64,000 bases of DNA, from positions 6,386,501 through 6,450,500 of the forward strand of contig NC_088313.1 of NCBI RefSeq assembly GCF_910592395.1, given 5' to 3'. This DNA comes from Lineus longissimus (Eukaryota > Nemertea > Pilidiophora > Heteronemertea > Lineidae). The notes under the pieces were generated by a model. The model saw only the letters and a list, made by a program, of their open reading frames with translations, was not told the origin of the DNA and searched no databases. Positions 42,380 through 53,363 of this stretch are shown here, piece by piece; the stretch's first letter is position 1; each line of letters starts with the position of its first letter. The translations under genes were made by a program, and so were the position numbers.

Positions 42380-43093
42380 CTCTTTCATAATCGTAGGAAT
42401 CGTCAGGCCTTCGGCTTCTCTTATGTTAGTAGTATAGTTGTCAATTATGCCTTCGATTCGTGAGATAATTAGGTACAAATATCGATACATGCAAAGAGTA
42501 CGGCCATTAACAGCGGCTCTGTGGACTCAAATAACAACCGACCAAACGAAAGTGTACTCCTACTTGGCATCAACAACAAAAATAGAAAATCCGTTTGAAG
42601 GGTTTATTCTTTAGAAAAATAATTGTGATTTCTATATACCTGAACTATCCACTGGATGATCGTTTCCGGTATCATGTTGCACTCTGAAAAATGAGAACCA
42701 ATCCGTTATTGGAATGGTGGTAATAGTTTAATGTCGGTCGATTTCTGTTCTAGCCGCCAGGAAATGTTCGTGAATATACTGTATTGTCTCCTCTAAGCCA
42801 GGTGAGCACAGTAATGCTGTGGCGAACTGTTTGGCTATTGGTTCCGCCCCATAATTGATCTAACAGGCCTAAACAACTAATCAAAACGAGCACTCCTCAT
42901 CTCGCAGGTAGTCTAACACAGTCTAATCCGGTAACCTCCGGATGGGTAATCAGATTCCCACACCTTCAAAATGAATATACATGTATTTCCCATTGACTGA
43001 CTTAAATTTTACCATGGTTGATTTGATGAAAACCAATAATTTTGTAAGTAAAGTTAGGTCTTTGATAAAGCATACGAATATGCTAGTTGAAAA
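42380..43093. other. intronic DNA, nothing recognised
   Basis: No open frame of coding character and no tandem array was seen. Confidence 0.3.
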
Positions 43094-44884
43094 TACTAGC
43101 ATACACCCATGGAGCGGGCAAAGTTGAAATGTAATATACATTAGTTAAATGGGCACGATGATTGAGCTACATTAAATTTCTAACGTTACTGAAGTTTTAT
43201 TAAAGGTTAAACACGAAATTAACTGCATTTAGGGACTTATTGCTGCTATCTACATGCAACCCCCAATAGATTGATTGGAGTACGCTATTTTGCACAATGC
43301 ATTGAGACCAGTGACAGCAGGTCCTGTTCCAAATAAGGCCCTCACATATTAGGCATATCACCTACCCACTCCCGTACCCAATGCCACTGTAGGACCAAAG
43401 CCAGGCGCATGGAGAGATGCAGAACGCAATTCAAACTGACAACATCAGTCAGTAACGAATAAAACAAAGAGCAAGCGCTGGCCACTGTACATATTTTGTC
43501 CATCCTGGCATCGGCGGGCAGAAAATGCATGCTGCATACCGTCTGCAGACTGGGGGTTTTCTCATGAGTCAATAGAATCTAAGGTTTGGAATTAGGGGAC
43601 CATATCAGTAGTTGCTTTGCGCCAACTTTTTTTCAAAGTTTGTTTTCTTATATTTGAATTACCTGTGAATCATCTTGCAGGAAGATTTTTTTTGGGTGTG
43701 CATGACAGATGACGCACTTAATACAGAACATGTATATTGTATCGGCCTGTTGTGCCTCGTGCGCCTGGTTGATTGGCCGGCAAGGTTGGGTTCGTTTCAA
43801 AGGCAGCATTTCATGATAAAAAGTGCTGAATGACATGGGTAAATATAATTAAAGATAACAGAATGAAGAAACCCAGGGAACAGAAAACCATTGTATATCA
43901 AACACCCACCTTGACAGTTCTCCTCTGTCTCTTGATGTTAAGTGAAAATACTGGCCTCTTTGACATTCCAAACAGGTGTTGTTAGGCCAAATAAAAAATG
44001 TTTTCAGGCAAATGTTTATTACTACAGTCCTGGTCACAAGATACATCCTAGCTGATTAGCATCATGTAGGCCCTACGTGCTAAATCCGTGCGAGTCACAC
44101 ATACATGTAGCGTGCCAGTGGATGCACTTGGTTCACAGTTAAAGGAATTTAGGCCTACACCCCAACTCGTGGTGTATCGCAAAGCCTGTTTGCACAACGG
44201 CCTAGATAATCTTTGTTCTACCGTTTGGCATATACCTGAAATGGCCTCTTATTTTTTAGTGTGAAAATCACATGGCAACTGTTGAGATGGTCCCCTAATT
44301 CCAGATCTTAATTTTAATACAGAAGTTGGCTGAAAGCAACTGCTGATATGGTCCCCTAATTCCAGACCTTAGATTCTATTGACTCATGAGAAAAACCCCA
44401 GTCTGCAGACGGTATGCAGCATGCATTTTCTGCCCGCCGATCCTGGCATAACTGTTTATTGATACCCTGACTGCATGTTCCGGTAGGCCACTCTGCAGAA
44501 TTTGCCTTATCACTCAGGTCAGTGTTTCTCGAATAGGACTAAAATAGAACAGGCTAATCATTAATCTCCCTGCTAATACCCTGCACCATGGACCAGGTTG
44601 TATAGCACTACATACGTGCTGGAAGCTAATACTGATGTATGCGTGAAGTTTGTGTATGCTTTTGAGAATGAGCGGAGCTCTCCAGTCGACGTGCTCTCTG
44701 AAAAGTTGTTATTTATTCTAAAACCACGAAGATATTCGACGTATGACACCCTCAGTGACACTCTTACGTATGATCCAGACCATCGAAGCCAAAGGTTGCA
44801 AGAATTCGACGCATTTCCAAGGCCCAATTTTGAAACAAAAATTACCTCCTAAATAGCGGCCACAACGCGCATTATAGTATAGAT
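43094..44884 (+). repeat. tandem duplication, copy 1 (interrupted)
   Basis: Without the inserted element at 43512-44439 and one duplicated 10-mer, this copy is 853 bp and aligns end to end with 45186-46050 (865 bp). The whole 12-bp length difference is one in-frame indel near 44636. A plus-strand frame (44598-44852) is kept in both copies (LEANTDVCVKFVYAFENERS, DTLSDTLTYDP, EFDAFPRPNFETKI). I do not recognise it, but frame conservation over a 12-bp indel is noteworthy. Confidence 0.85.
43512..44439. mobile_element. Mutator-like MITE with ~97-bp TIRs
   Basis: The 928-bp element has termini CGGCGGGCAGAAAATGCATG ... GACCATATCAG and the exact inverse at the right end, almost perfect over about 97 bp. 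It is flanked by ATCCTGGCAT on both sides (43502-43511 and 44440-44449). The other tandem copy at about 45593-45602 has a single ATCCTGGCAT, which is the empty site. Long TIRs and an 8-10 bp duplication point to the Mutator/MULE superfamily. There is no transposase, so it is non-autonomous. Confidence 0.85.
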
Positions 44885-45185
44885 GGTTTACACAAATAAT
44901 TATCCCACTTTCCTCATTGTTAATGCGTAGTCCCAAATGTGGTTTATGCGTATCTTGGACGTTGTTAATTGGAATACGGTCAGTTTGAAACATACATCGT
45001 CTGCTATAGGAAATGTTGTTTATGGTCAATACGGTCACGTTAATGGTGTACCGTTGTCCACTGTGATGGTGTGCAGAAAGCACATGCTCAGATGATCTTA
45101 GCTTGTCAAAAGTGCTGGCAGCCCCACCCGAGTGCGCGGTGTTTTATAGACCAGACAACAAAAACATTGGAGATCAATTCTATTC
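44885..45185. other. spacer between the tandem copies
   Basis: Unique relative to the two copies except for 45000-45090, whose inverse occurs at 42130-42260. Confidence 0.4.
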
Positions 45186-46050
45186 TACTAGCATATACCC
45201 ATGGAGCGGGCAAAGTTAAAATGTAATATACATTAGTTAAATGGGCACGATGATTGAACTACATTAAATTTCTAACGTTACTGAAGTTTTATTAAAGGTT
45301 AAACACGAAATGAACTGCATTTAGGGACTTATTGCTGCTATCTACATGCAACCCCCAATAGATTGATTGGAGTACGCTATTTTGCACAATGCATTGAGAC
45401 CAGTGACAGCAGGTCCTGTTCCAAATAAGGGCCTCACATATTAGGCATATCACCTACCCACTCCCGTACCCAATGCCACTGTCGGACCAAAGCCAGGCGC
45501 ATGGAGAGATGCAGAACGCAATTCAAACTGACAACATCAATCAGTAAAGAATATATCAAAGAGCAAGCGCTGGCCACTGTACATATTTTGTCCATCCTGG
45601 CATAACTGTTTATTGATACCCTGACTGCATGTTCCGGTAGGCCACCCTGCAGAATTTGCCTCATCACTCCGGTCAGTTTTTCTCGAATAGAACTGAAATA
45701 GAATCGGCTAATCATTAATCTCCCTGCTAATACCCTGCACCATGGACCAGGTTGTATAGCACTACATACGTGCTAGAAGCTAATATTGATGTGGCAGGGA
45801 GAATATGCATGAAGTTTGTGTATGCTTTTGAGAATGAGCGGAGCTCTCCAGTCGACGTGCTCTCTGAAAAGTTGTTATTTATTCCAAAACCACCAAGATA
45901 TTCGACGTATGACACCCTCAGTGACACTCTTACTTATGATCCACACCTACGAAGCCAAAAGTTGCAAGAATTCGACGCATTTCCGAGGCCCAATTTTGAA
46001 ACAAAAATCGCCTCCTATTTAGCGGCCACAACGCGCATTATAGTATAGAT
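45186..46050 (+). repeat. tandem duplication, copy 2 (uninterrupted)
   Basis: 865 bp, homologous to 43094-44884 minus the MITE. It contains the 99-codon frame 45752-46048, parallel to the frame in copy 1. Lies in the same large intron of the lipoxygenase. Confidence 0.85.
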
Positions 46051-46495
46051 TACGAGGCACAGTCGGCAGATGGTGTATTTACTCTACTTTGGTAATGTGT
46101 ATTGAAAGTGCTTTGGAATGTGCAAAATACCAGGACTTATTCTGTGTCACTGAAGCTATTGTTAAAATAAATTCAGTTATCACTAATTGATCATATATTT
46201 GTGTTTGTGAACAGACATCTCAAACTTGTTCTGAGAAGTGTGCTGGTGTTGGTGCATTTTAACTGACAAATGCAAGTGTTGGTGAAGGAGCTGCATGCGA
46301 GCCGCTTCTTTCATTTTAACTTTTTGTTCGTGCGATATTTCACAATCTTAAACTGATGTCAACTGTGTGTTTCTTGGCCGATATGAACCCCAAAGTGATG
46401 TGACTATGTGTATTGGTCTCATCATCTTAAACTGTCGTGTTTGGTGTTTACACAGTCTGTACAGAATTATTTTTAATTATATTTGTTCATAACAG
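46051..46495. other. intronic DNA before lipoxygenase exons
   Basis: A missing FGxQxLNGxNP-type exon would be expected in or before this stretch, but none is visible. AT-rich, no repeats recognised. Confidence 0.3.
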
Positions 46496-48222
46496 GTTCG
46501 GTGTTACGGAGGAAATGGTGGCGCCATTTCTTGAAGGAATGACCCTTTCTGATGCCATGGCAGCTAAGAGAATCTATTTGACAGATCATAAGGCGCTAAT
46601 GGGTATTGAAGGGAATAAGGCCATTCACAAGGACTTACAGGTAAACACACTCGCTCAAAACTGCTGCGCGTTAGTTTTTAGGAGTACTGTTACATTCTGA
46701 TCGACGATAGAAAAACGGGCACAAGATGGGCCAGAGGTGAATTCTACCCAATGGCAGTACGCCCCGTACCCTGGTGTGCCACCTTACTAATTATTTGATG
46801 AATAAAGGCAGACAGACAGACGGTATGTTTGTTTTTACCCCTCGGCCAGCGGCATGGCCGAGGAGTATTGTCGTCCTCTTCGTTGACCTGGTCTGTCAGT
46901 CCGTCTGCTGACCCGTCCATCGAGAGGACGTTAACGCTCTAACTTGAGACTGATTCGAGATTTTCTTTTTATACATTTGTTATTTGTGTGTAGGCCGGTA
47001 ACACAGGTCATCAACCTGGGCTATCGATGTCTTTCGTCATGTTCATAAGGAATGCCAAGGCGTGTTTGCGGTCTTTTCACTTGTACTCTTCAACTATGTG
47101 TTCCACGTGCATTATTATTCATACACGAAGCCAATATTGTCACGTTATTCGTAGTTTGCACGCGGAACGAACCACAATATTTGGCTATTTCTTACGGAGC
47201 TAATAAGACCATGAACATGTTTACTTTGCAGCTCTGTCAGCCTCTTGGTCTTTTTTATGCGACCAAAGATGATGAGATGATTGCGATTGCCATCCAGCTC
47301 TTCCAGGAAAAAGAAGATAAGAATCCAGTGAGGAAAATTATCAAATTTGCACGCAACTATGAACGATTTAGATGCTAGCTTGTACTCCCAGCAAAAGTTA
47401 AAGAAAAGGATATTAATCCGCTAGTCATATGCCATAAGAACTAAGCGATGAATGGTCACTGTTTCGGCCCTTTGCAAGCGTGGCCGATGAATACAACCAA
47501 AGATGAGTGTTTAAGATATTCAGGTTCGCATTATTGGGCATTCTGGTCAATATTTGATACTTTATATCAACATATTTTTATTTGCAGGTGTTTCTTCCAA
47601 GTGATGACGCTAACCTGTGGACAATGGTAAAACTCTGGTATAACATGGCGGATTCTAATCACCACCAAGCAGAGACCCATCTAGGTATTGGAGATCTAAT
47701 CACAAGGCATTCGACCCAACCCAAGTAGCTGTATATATAGGCATCCGTCAGATTTAATTCTATCACTAGTAGTAGGCTTTTTCCGCCTTATCAACGGCGT
47801 GATAAAGTTAGGTTGGGGGTTTAACGCTTTAAAAAAACACCCAACCGGTAGTTATCACGCCAAAGACGATACTGGGAGGAGAAAATTTAATTGTGACGGC
47901 TCTAAGTTCATGGGATGGTTGTAGTATTCCTAATTCTGAACGTCGTGTTCTCAGCACCGAATCTTGGCATGTATTATGCACAGCATCGGAGACTAAAATT
48001 TGGACCGTACTGCTTGGGTTAATAGCCAAGCAGAAAATTATGGCCTTTCAAAGCAAAAGTTAGGAAGTTACTTTTGGATATTCTTTTATCTTGTTAATTT
48101 ACAGGAAACACCCATCTGAAGGCGGAAGGTATCAGCATTTGCACTCATAGGAACCTATCCCCGTCGCATCCAGTCTTCAAGCTCCTGGCCCCACATTTCC
48201 TTAACATCATGGCAATAAACTA
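46496..48222 (+). CDS. lipoxygenase: four catalytic-domain exons
   Basis: Exons 46496-46640, 47232-47327, 47588-47684 and 48105-48222 join in phase. They read FGVTEEMVAPFLEGMTLSDA and RIYLTDHKALMGI; LCQPLGLFYATKDDEMIAIAIQLF; VFLPSDDANLWTMVKLWYNM with ADSNHHQAETHL; and NTHLKAEGISICTHRNLS with HPVFKLLAPHFLNIMAIN. This is the core of an animal arachidonate-type lipoxygenase. The motif H-Q-A-E-T-H-L-x-x-T-H-L supplies the first two iron-ligand histidines with the family spacing H-x4-H. The last exon ends in phase 2 (AACTA/GTGAGT) and continues at 53946. The fourth and fifth ligands (later His, Asn and the C-terminal Ile) are not encoded here. A Tc1 element lies in the following intron. Confidence 0.9.
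46848..46895. repeat. CCTCGGCC hairpin repeat
   Basis: CCCCTCGGCCAGCGGCATGG followed by CCGAGGAG forms a strong stem (CCTCGGCC/GGCCGAGG) and is followed by GTCGTCCTC-type triplets, like the head of the modular repeats at 31.98 and 50.38 kb. It sits in a lipoxygenase intron. Confidence 0.5.
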
Positions 48223-48473
48223 GTGAGTATAGGGGATTAACTGGACCTTGAGACTTCAAGGCCGCCTGACATCACCTAGTGACTGATACTTGGACAGACC
48301 AAGGCACCTTAATTAACCGCCAATACACTTTTTTCAATCATGTGGTACCGACTTCGCGGTTTTGCGCTAATGTGCATTTCCAAGTACACTCGGGTGTGGT
48401 ACAAGTATAAATCCCTTATATGGTATCTATATAGCTCTATATCTGATTACAAAAGCCAACAAACAACTAGATA

Positions 48474-50135
48474 CACTGTTGGGCAAAATGGTTGTCACCC
48501 CTATAGAAAATTGTGAGTTTCAGGTTTATATCCATATTTCTCCACAATCATGGTCAGGTTTCTTTCATTCTTAGATTGAAATTGACATGAGTGACCTAAT
48601 TCAATTTCGCCACAGGGTATGGCAGTCGTGTGATGTAATAAGACACTATAAAAAGAGTGTTTCTGCTGACCATGTCCTTTCGGTCCTATGCCTAGTCCAC
48701 AGCCGACTAGGTGTTCGTGCATTCTCCTGGTTAACCAACGCAATCCTATTGGATTTTCTTGACCAGCCAATGCAGAACTTGTCATGCCCGGCCCATACAG
48801 CCAAATTCAGCGAGGTGAGGCCATTGGGAGGTGGCGCAGCGGGCAAGGTCCTGACGCCATCGCCGAAGTGATGGGACTTTCAAAAAGGACGGTGCAAAGG
48901 TGGATTTCGAAGTGGCGACAGGACGGTAATGTTAACGTTGGGATATCTACTGGTTGTCCTCGCATCTCTAATGAAAGAAACGACCGTCATCTCTTGCGTC
49001 GTTGCCGTGCAGATCGTAAGAAAACGACGACACAGCTGCGCAATGACTGGCACAACCTGGATAATGTTGACGCTAGTCGGACAACGGTAAACCGTAGGCT
49101 GATTGCTGCCGGGTATCATGCAAGAAGGCAGGTAGTCTGTCTAAAATTGACAGATGCGGCAAAACGTCGACGGCTTCTGTTGGCGAGAGCGCATGCTGAC
49201 GTGCCGGACGAAATGTGGCGCCACATCGTCTTTGGTGACGAGTCCCGTTTCTTGCTGTTCCGTGTCGATGGCAGGGTCAGAGTTCGTCGATTACCAGGCG
49301 AACAGCCTCGGGAAGACTGTGTAGGCCTGCGTATTCCATTTGGAGGTGGTTCAGTCCATATCTGGGGCGCCATTCATTATCATGGAAAAACTGCAGTCCG
49401 CGACCTAGAGCAAAATGTAAACGGTCTCCTCTACTTGGAGATCCTCCGAGATCACATGCTGCCAGAAGCAAGGGCCCACTTCGGCAACAATTGGACAATA
49501 GCAGACGACAACGCCAGACCCCACATAGCAGCAATAGTGAACAATTTCTTGCACGAACAAGACGTCAACCGTCTGGACTGGCCTCCTTACAGCCCGGATA
49601 TGAACCCCATAGAGCACCTGTGGGACCATATCGGCAGAGAACTCGAAAATTGGGACCCTCAGCCTCAGAACCTTGCCGACCTTGGTGATGCAATTGTCCG
49701 TATTTGGGGCGAAATCCCCCAACGAAGGATACAAAGCCTCGTTACAAGCATGTCCCGACGAATTGCAGCGCGCATTGCAGCCCGTGGGGGCAATACGCGA
49801 TATTAGGTATGCAAGCAGTGAGAAATTACCCAATTGTGCAATTCCTATCAATTTGGACAATCAAATCTGGTCAGATGGAGAGAACAGAGTGAAACAATGA
49901 CAAAGATGTTTTCCATAGTTAAGGTCCCTATTGAGCCTCCGTAGATAAAATGTCAATTAATAAGCAATTGATGGCAAACATGTGCAAGTTTGTGGTCCAA
50001 AAACACCTGCTAATACCATGTGTGTACAACTGCAAAGTTTCCACTCATTAATGTTTACCATATCAAAATAAATTAAAAATGGATATGAAATCATATCTGC
50101 CATCGCAGGGGTGACAACCATTTTGCCCAAAAGTG
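48474..50135 (+). mobile_element. Tc1/mariner DNA transposon, apparently intact
   Basis: The 1662-bp element has termini CACTGTTGGGCAAAATGG (left) and the inverse CACTTTTGGGCAAAATGG (right), both continuing GTTGTCACCCCT, flanked by TA on each side (48472-48473 and 50136-50137). The single transposase frame is open. It lies in the lipoxygenase intron between exons at 48222 and 53946, in the same orientation as the gene. Confidence 0.9.
48784..49806 (+). CDS. Tc1/mariner transposase (DD34E)
   Basis: 340 residues without interruption. Paired helix-turn-helix DNA-binding domains occupy about residues 5-115 (GEAIGRWRSGQGPDAIAEVM, LSKRTVQRWISKWRQ; later SRTTVNRRLIAAGY), with a GRPR-like linker GCPR at 57-60. 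The catalytic domain has VFGDESRF (D152), IADDNARPH (D242) and PYSPDMNPIEHLWD (E277), 34 residues between D242 and E277, as in Tc1. The enzyme would excise and insert the element at TA. The start ATG at 48784 gives an N-terminus (MPGPYSQIQRGEAI) of usual length. All key residues are present, so activity is plausible. Confidence 0.95.
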   Translation: MPGPYSQIQRGEAIGRWRSGQGPDAIAEVMGLSKRTVQRWISKWRQDGNVNVGISTGCPRISNERNDRHLLRRCRADRKKTTTQLRNDWHNLDNVDASRTTVNRRLIAAGYHARRQVVCLKLTDAAKRRRLLLARAHADVPDEMWRHIVFGDESRFLLFRVDGRVRVRRLPGEQPREDCVGLRIPFGGGSVHIWGAIHYHGKTAVRDLEQNVNGLLYLEILRDHMLPEARAHFGNNWTIADDNARPHIAAIVNNFLHEQDVNRLDWPPYSPDMNPIEHLWDHIGRELENWDPQPQNLADLGDAIVRIWGEIPQRRIQSLVTSMSRRIAARIAARGGNTRY

Positions 50136-50137
50136 TA

Positions 50138-50378
50138 CCTCTGTTTTGTGGGTTCTTTTCCTGCGTTCCATCCGTCAAATTCTCATACACGGGCCTCAGC
50201 TGATCATGAATACAAAACCAATGGCAAGACCAATTGATGCTTCTTTGCTTCTATCGACATCGATCAGCGTCGAGTCTATTACATAAACGTGTTTCTGAAC
50301 ACGGAGACCTACAATTACAACAAAAGCAGACGTAAGGGAAATGAAACGAACCGCACCAAATACGAGGTTTTCCTTTTT
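50138..50378. other. intronic DNA, nothing recognised
   Basis: No coding frame or repeat seen between the Tc1 element and the modular repeat. Confidence 0.3.
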
Positions 50379-51195
50379 GGCTCACCGTGGGGGAGTCTAT
50401 AAAATACCGCTGTGTACGTCGTCCATCGTCGTCGTCATCGTCTGTATCCTGTCTCAAAAACAGTGGCACGTTTCTTAACCGCTAGAGCTACGAACTTTAA
50501 ACTTTGTACAAAGGACCCCATGGTAAGGTGAACTCTAACACTGAATTTCGGTCGGATCTGATTCTTGACTTGGCCACTTGGGGGCTAAATGTGGAACCTT
50601 AAAAAGTGTGATATCTCTCTTATAAGAGACTTGTTTTCGATAAAATGTTGATGGTAGGTTCTCCAAGCAAATATACATTACATCATACGGGTTTTTGATT
50701 TTACTTAATGTTCAAGGTCACAGAGATCAAATGGCGTAAGTTGGCCGTTTGTGTTTAACTATGGCACGATTCTTTACCGCTAAAGCTATGGACTCTAAAT
50801 TTGATACACATGACTCCCTACGTCATGTTACCTCTGACACCGAATTATGGTCCGATCTGATTCTAGATTTGGCCACGAGTTCGATGGAGCCAAAACTAAA
50901 AAAAGGTTAAAAGTGCAATATCTCGCTTATTAGTGATTTGTTTTCGATGATATTTTTCTGTGTGAGGTACTCCAAGGAATGATACATCACATGCCCTATG
51001 GGTTTTTGATTTGACCTACTTTTCAAGGTCACAGAGGTGAATTGGCGTAAGTTGACTGTATGAGTGTAACTATGCCACGTTTCATAACCACGTAAGATAT
51101 GAACTTGAAACTTGATATTCTTGATCATTATATCGGATAATCTCTGACGCTTAAGTTCGGTTTGATCTTATTCTCGACTTGGCAACCTGTAGATG
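50379..51195 (+). repeat. modular repeat, second locus
   Basis: It has the same order of parts as 31977-33093: CTCACC near 50380, a GTCGTCCATCGTCGTCGTC leader near 50418, then units starting GGCACGTTTCTTAACCGC (50464), GGCACGATTCTTTACCGC (50762) and GCCACGTTTCATAACC (51073), a period of roughly 300 bp. Each full unit carries TCAAGGTCACAGAG. It is more diverged than the first locus and the right end is truncated. Intronic in the lipoxygenase. Confidence 0.7.
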
Positions 51196-51333
51196 GACCC
51201 GTATATTCGTTGATTAATTGAAAGCGACAAATAGGCGAAGCCGGAAACGTCATCAACATCGGACTGCTTGGTGTCGTAAACTCATTGTCTATCCAAATTG
51301 AGTTTGAACATAATGAATGGCATCGAACGACAG

Positions 51334-52040
51334 CTGCGTTCACACTGAATACGTATTGATTGCGCATTCCGGAATACGTGCCCCGGAATACGAATCAACA
51401 TTAATTCGCATTAATTGGGGGTGTTCACACACAACATGCCAATGCGCATTAACCAGTATCGCCGCCTATTGACCATTAGGAGAACGAATCGACACTCCTG
51501 ATCGGGAGGCGCAAATGTCTCCGCTACAACAACAACATGGCATGCGCGCGAGATGGATGTCCAACAAGATGAGGAACGGCAACGCCGGCAGTGGGGGAGT
51601 GTTGCCGGCGCCCTCATCAATCCTTCGCCTAGGCACAGGGGTGTGCCTACCGGTTCCAGCAGCCATTGCAGCAGTATCGATAACACGCGCAGGGTCGGTG
51701 ATGGGCCTGTTCCCCAAAATTTGGTCCATCATGTCGTAAACCCTATTCGACAAACGCGTGTGCCCTGACTTGCCATTTATCACGCTTTCTCCATGCGCTA
51801 GAACGGAACTAACATAATGCGCATGCGGACAGGAAGGCAGCCTTGTTAATGCGCATTGAGTTGTTCAGACCGAATGCGTATCGGGCGATCCGAATTCTGA
51901 TGCGAATTCAATACGGTGCGGGAACCGTTTTCGATAAACCGATTTGGCATCGTTCCAAAACGATTTCGGTCTGAACAGTTAATACGAATTCAGGTTTTAA
52001 TTCGTATTCAATTCGTATTAAAACGCTAGTGTGAACACAG
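51334..52040. mobile_element. Harbinger-like non-autonomous element
   Basis: The ends are CTGCGTTCACACT (left) and AGTGTGAACACAG (right), inverse of each other with one mismatch. Both flanks contain further inverse words built on GCGCATTAA and AATTCGTATT. A minus-strand frame (51783-51466) begins near LSNRVYDMMDQILGNRPIT and DPARVIDTAA, which resembles the C-terminal part of Myb/SANT-like partner proteins of Harbinger elements. No target duplication can be shown. No transposase. Confidence 0.5.
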
Positions 52041-52278
52041 ATTTATTATAGATTTAGAAACGGTTTAGTCCGGTGAAACTAGAGTACTGTGCATGGCATG
52101 TATGTCTTGTTACATGGTCAATGTGTATTGTGTGGTGGGCATAGGACGATGAAATGTAAGGCCTAGTCCGTGTGATCATTCTATAGAGAGATTTGGCTAT
52201 CCCTTTTTCCGGGATCGTCTCCCCCTCTAGCGGTACTTCAATAAACGAGCAAAAATACTTTGGAACGCTGGTTCATAG

Positions 52279-53363
52279 CAGGGCCGACCGAATCGAAACT
52301 CCGATAGCGTTATCAATGCCTATTGGAGGTATAGGCCAAATGCTAATAGGCACTTTCCCCGAATCGAAACTCTGGTAGCCACCGCCGTTGTTAGGAAGAC
52401 CGAATGGAAACTTTGTTAGTCTACCAATGACGTCACAGATAGGCGCCGGTAAGCCGTTTCACTATAGGCGGTCGGGACCTCTTTTAGCGCACTGTTAGTA
52501 GTATGTAGATCACTTCTAAGCAGCATTATTACATGTGGCGTGTTGAAGGTGATGTGGCGATGGACGTCGTTAAGGGACATGACCATGGGTATAAAATGCG
52601 GGCTACTTTTTGTTTTACTTCCCGTTTTAGGCCCTGCCACTTATCTTTTATGCTACTGAGATTTCTTGTAGAGACACCTACAGCATGAACTTGCTGAAGG
52701 ATATCGGCGTATATAGCGTCTTCATCCTTCTGCTTTATTTTAGCCGAGTATTTGGCCCTCAACTTTGCATTATTACGGCTAAACAGCCTCACAATAATAC
52801 GTTTTCCGGCCTCCGAATAATCAACTGCACGATTTCGTTTCGGCTTATCCATGGCGCAGACTGTCACAAACTGGGCAGAACGGGTGAACGTTTCAGCACT
52901 ATACCATAGAATACCGCGCAATCCGTGCCCTCATATTTTCCTAGTTCCACAACTTACAAAGGAATTGAAATAGATCTCGTGGTGATGGATATTTATAGAC
53001 CAACCTTGGTCCAAGGAAAGGGCCTACCGTACGTGGTAAAATCGTTACCGATAGCCTACCAGTGGCATGGACTACCGGTGTGCAAGGGATAGTAGTCCTA
53101 GGGCTGATAGTCCGTGTAACAATAGCCCGCATTGCTAAGTGTTTTGGTTAGGGTTAGCGGTACAATAGGTCATGCTGCTTAATTGATCAAATACAATGCT
53201 ACCGGACTATGACTCCAGGGGGACTATATCCGCTGTCACACCGGCGCGCTAACAGCGTTTGGATTCGGCCACTTTACTAGCGCTGGTACACTATCAGTTG
53301 ATAGGCGTTGTTAAGGCCACTATCGTCGGCCTCACTATCGGAGATTCGATTCGGTCGCCCCTG
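52279..53363. mobile_element. non-autonomous element with Myb/SANT gene
   Basis: The inverted termini CAGGGCCGACCGAATCGAAA (left) and CAGGGGCGACCGAATCGAAT (inverse of right end), continuing CTCCGATAG, bracket 1.09 kb. The only coding content is a Myb/SANT-like frame on the minus strand. PIF/Harbinger is likely from the cargo, but the target duplication is not clear and no transposase is present. Confidence 0.55.
52529..52852 (-). CDS. Myb/SANT-like DNA-binding protein
   Basis: From MDKPKRNRAVDYSEAGKRII the frame reads a Myb/SANT-like domain of about 80 residues: F/Y-S-E at the start, a long helix (RNNAKLRAKYSAKIKQKDED), W/Y-x-x-I-l-x-x-V as ADILQQVHAVGVSTRN, and KDKWQGLKREVKQK as the recognition helix. 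This is the type of protein encoded beside Harbinger transposases. The frame is open farther upstream to 52921, but the ATG at 52852 begins the conserved part. The C-terminus after VKQKV looks unrelated, so an intron or truncation may follow. Confidence 0.6.
   Translation of the reverse strand: MDKPKRNRAVDYSEAGKRIIVRLFSRNNAKLRAKYSAKIKQKDEDAIYADILQQVHAVGVSTRNLSSIKDKWQGLKREVKQKVARILYPWSCPLTTSIATSPSTRHM

Noticed and set aside
43094-46050. Repeat array that might suggest a CRISPR-like or satellite structure
   Set aside because: It is a two-copy tandem duplication of about 860 bp with an inserted MITE; there are no short spacers or regular units.
53100-53175. GGTTAGGGTTAG as a telomere-like repeat
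   Set aside because: Only about two units within otherwise unrelated sequence; consistent with chance.
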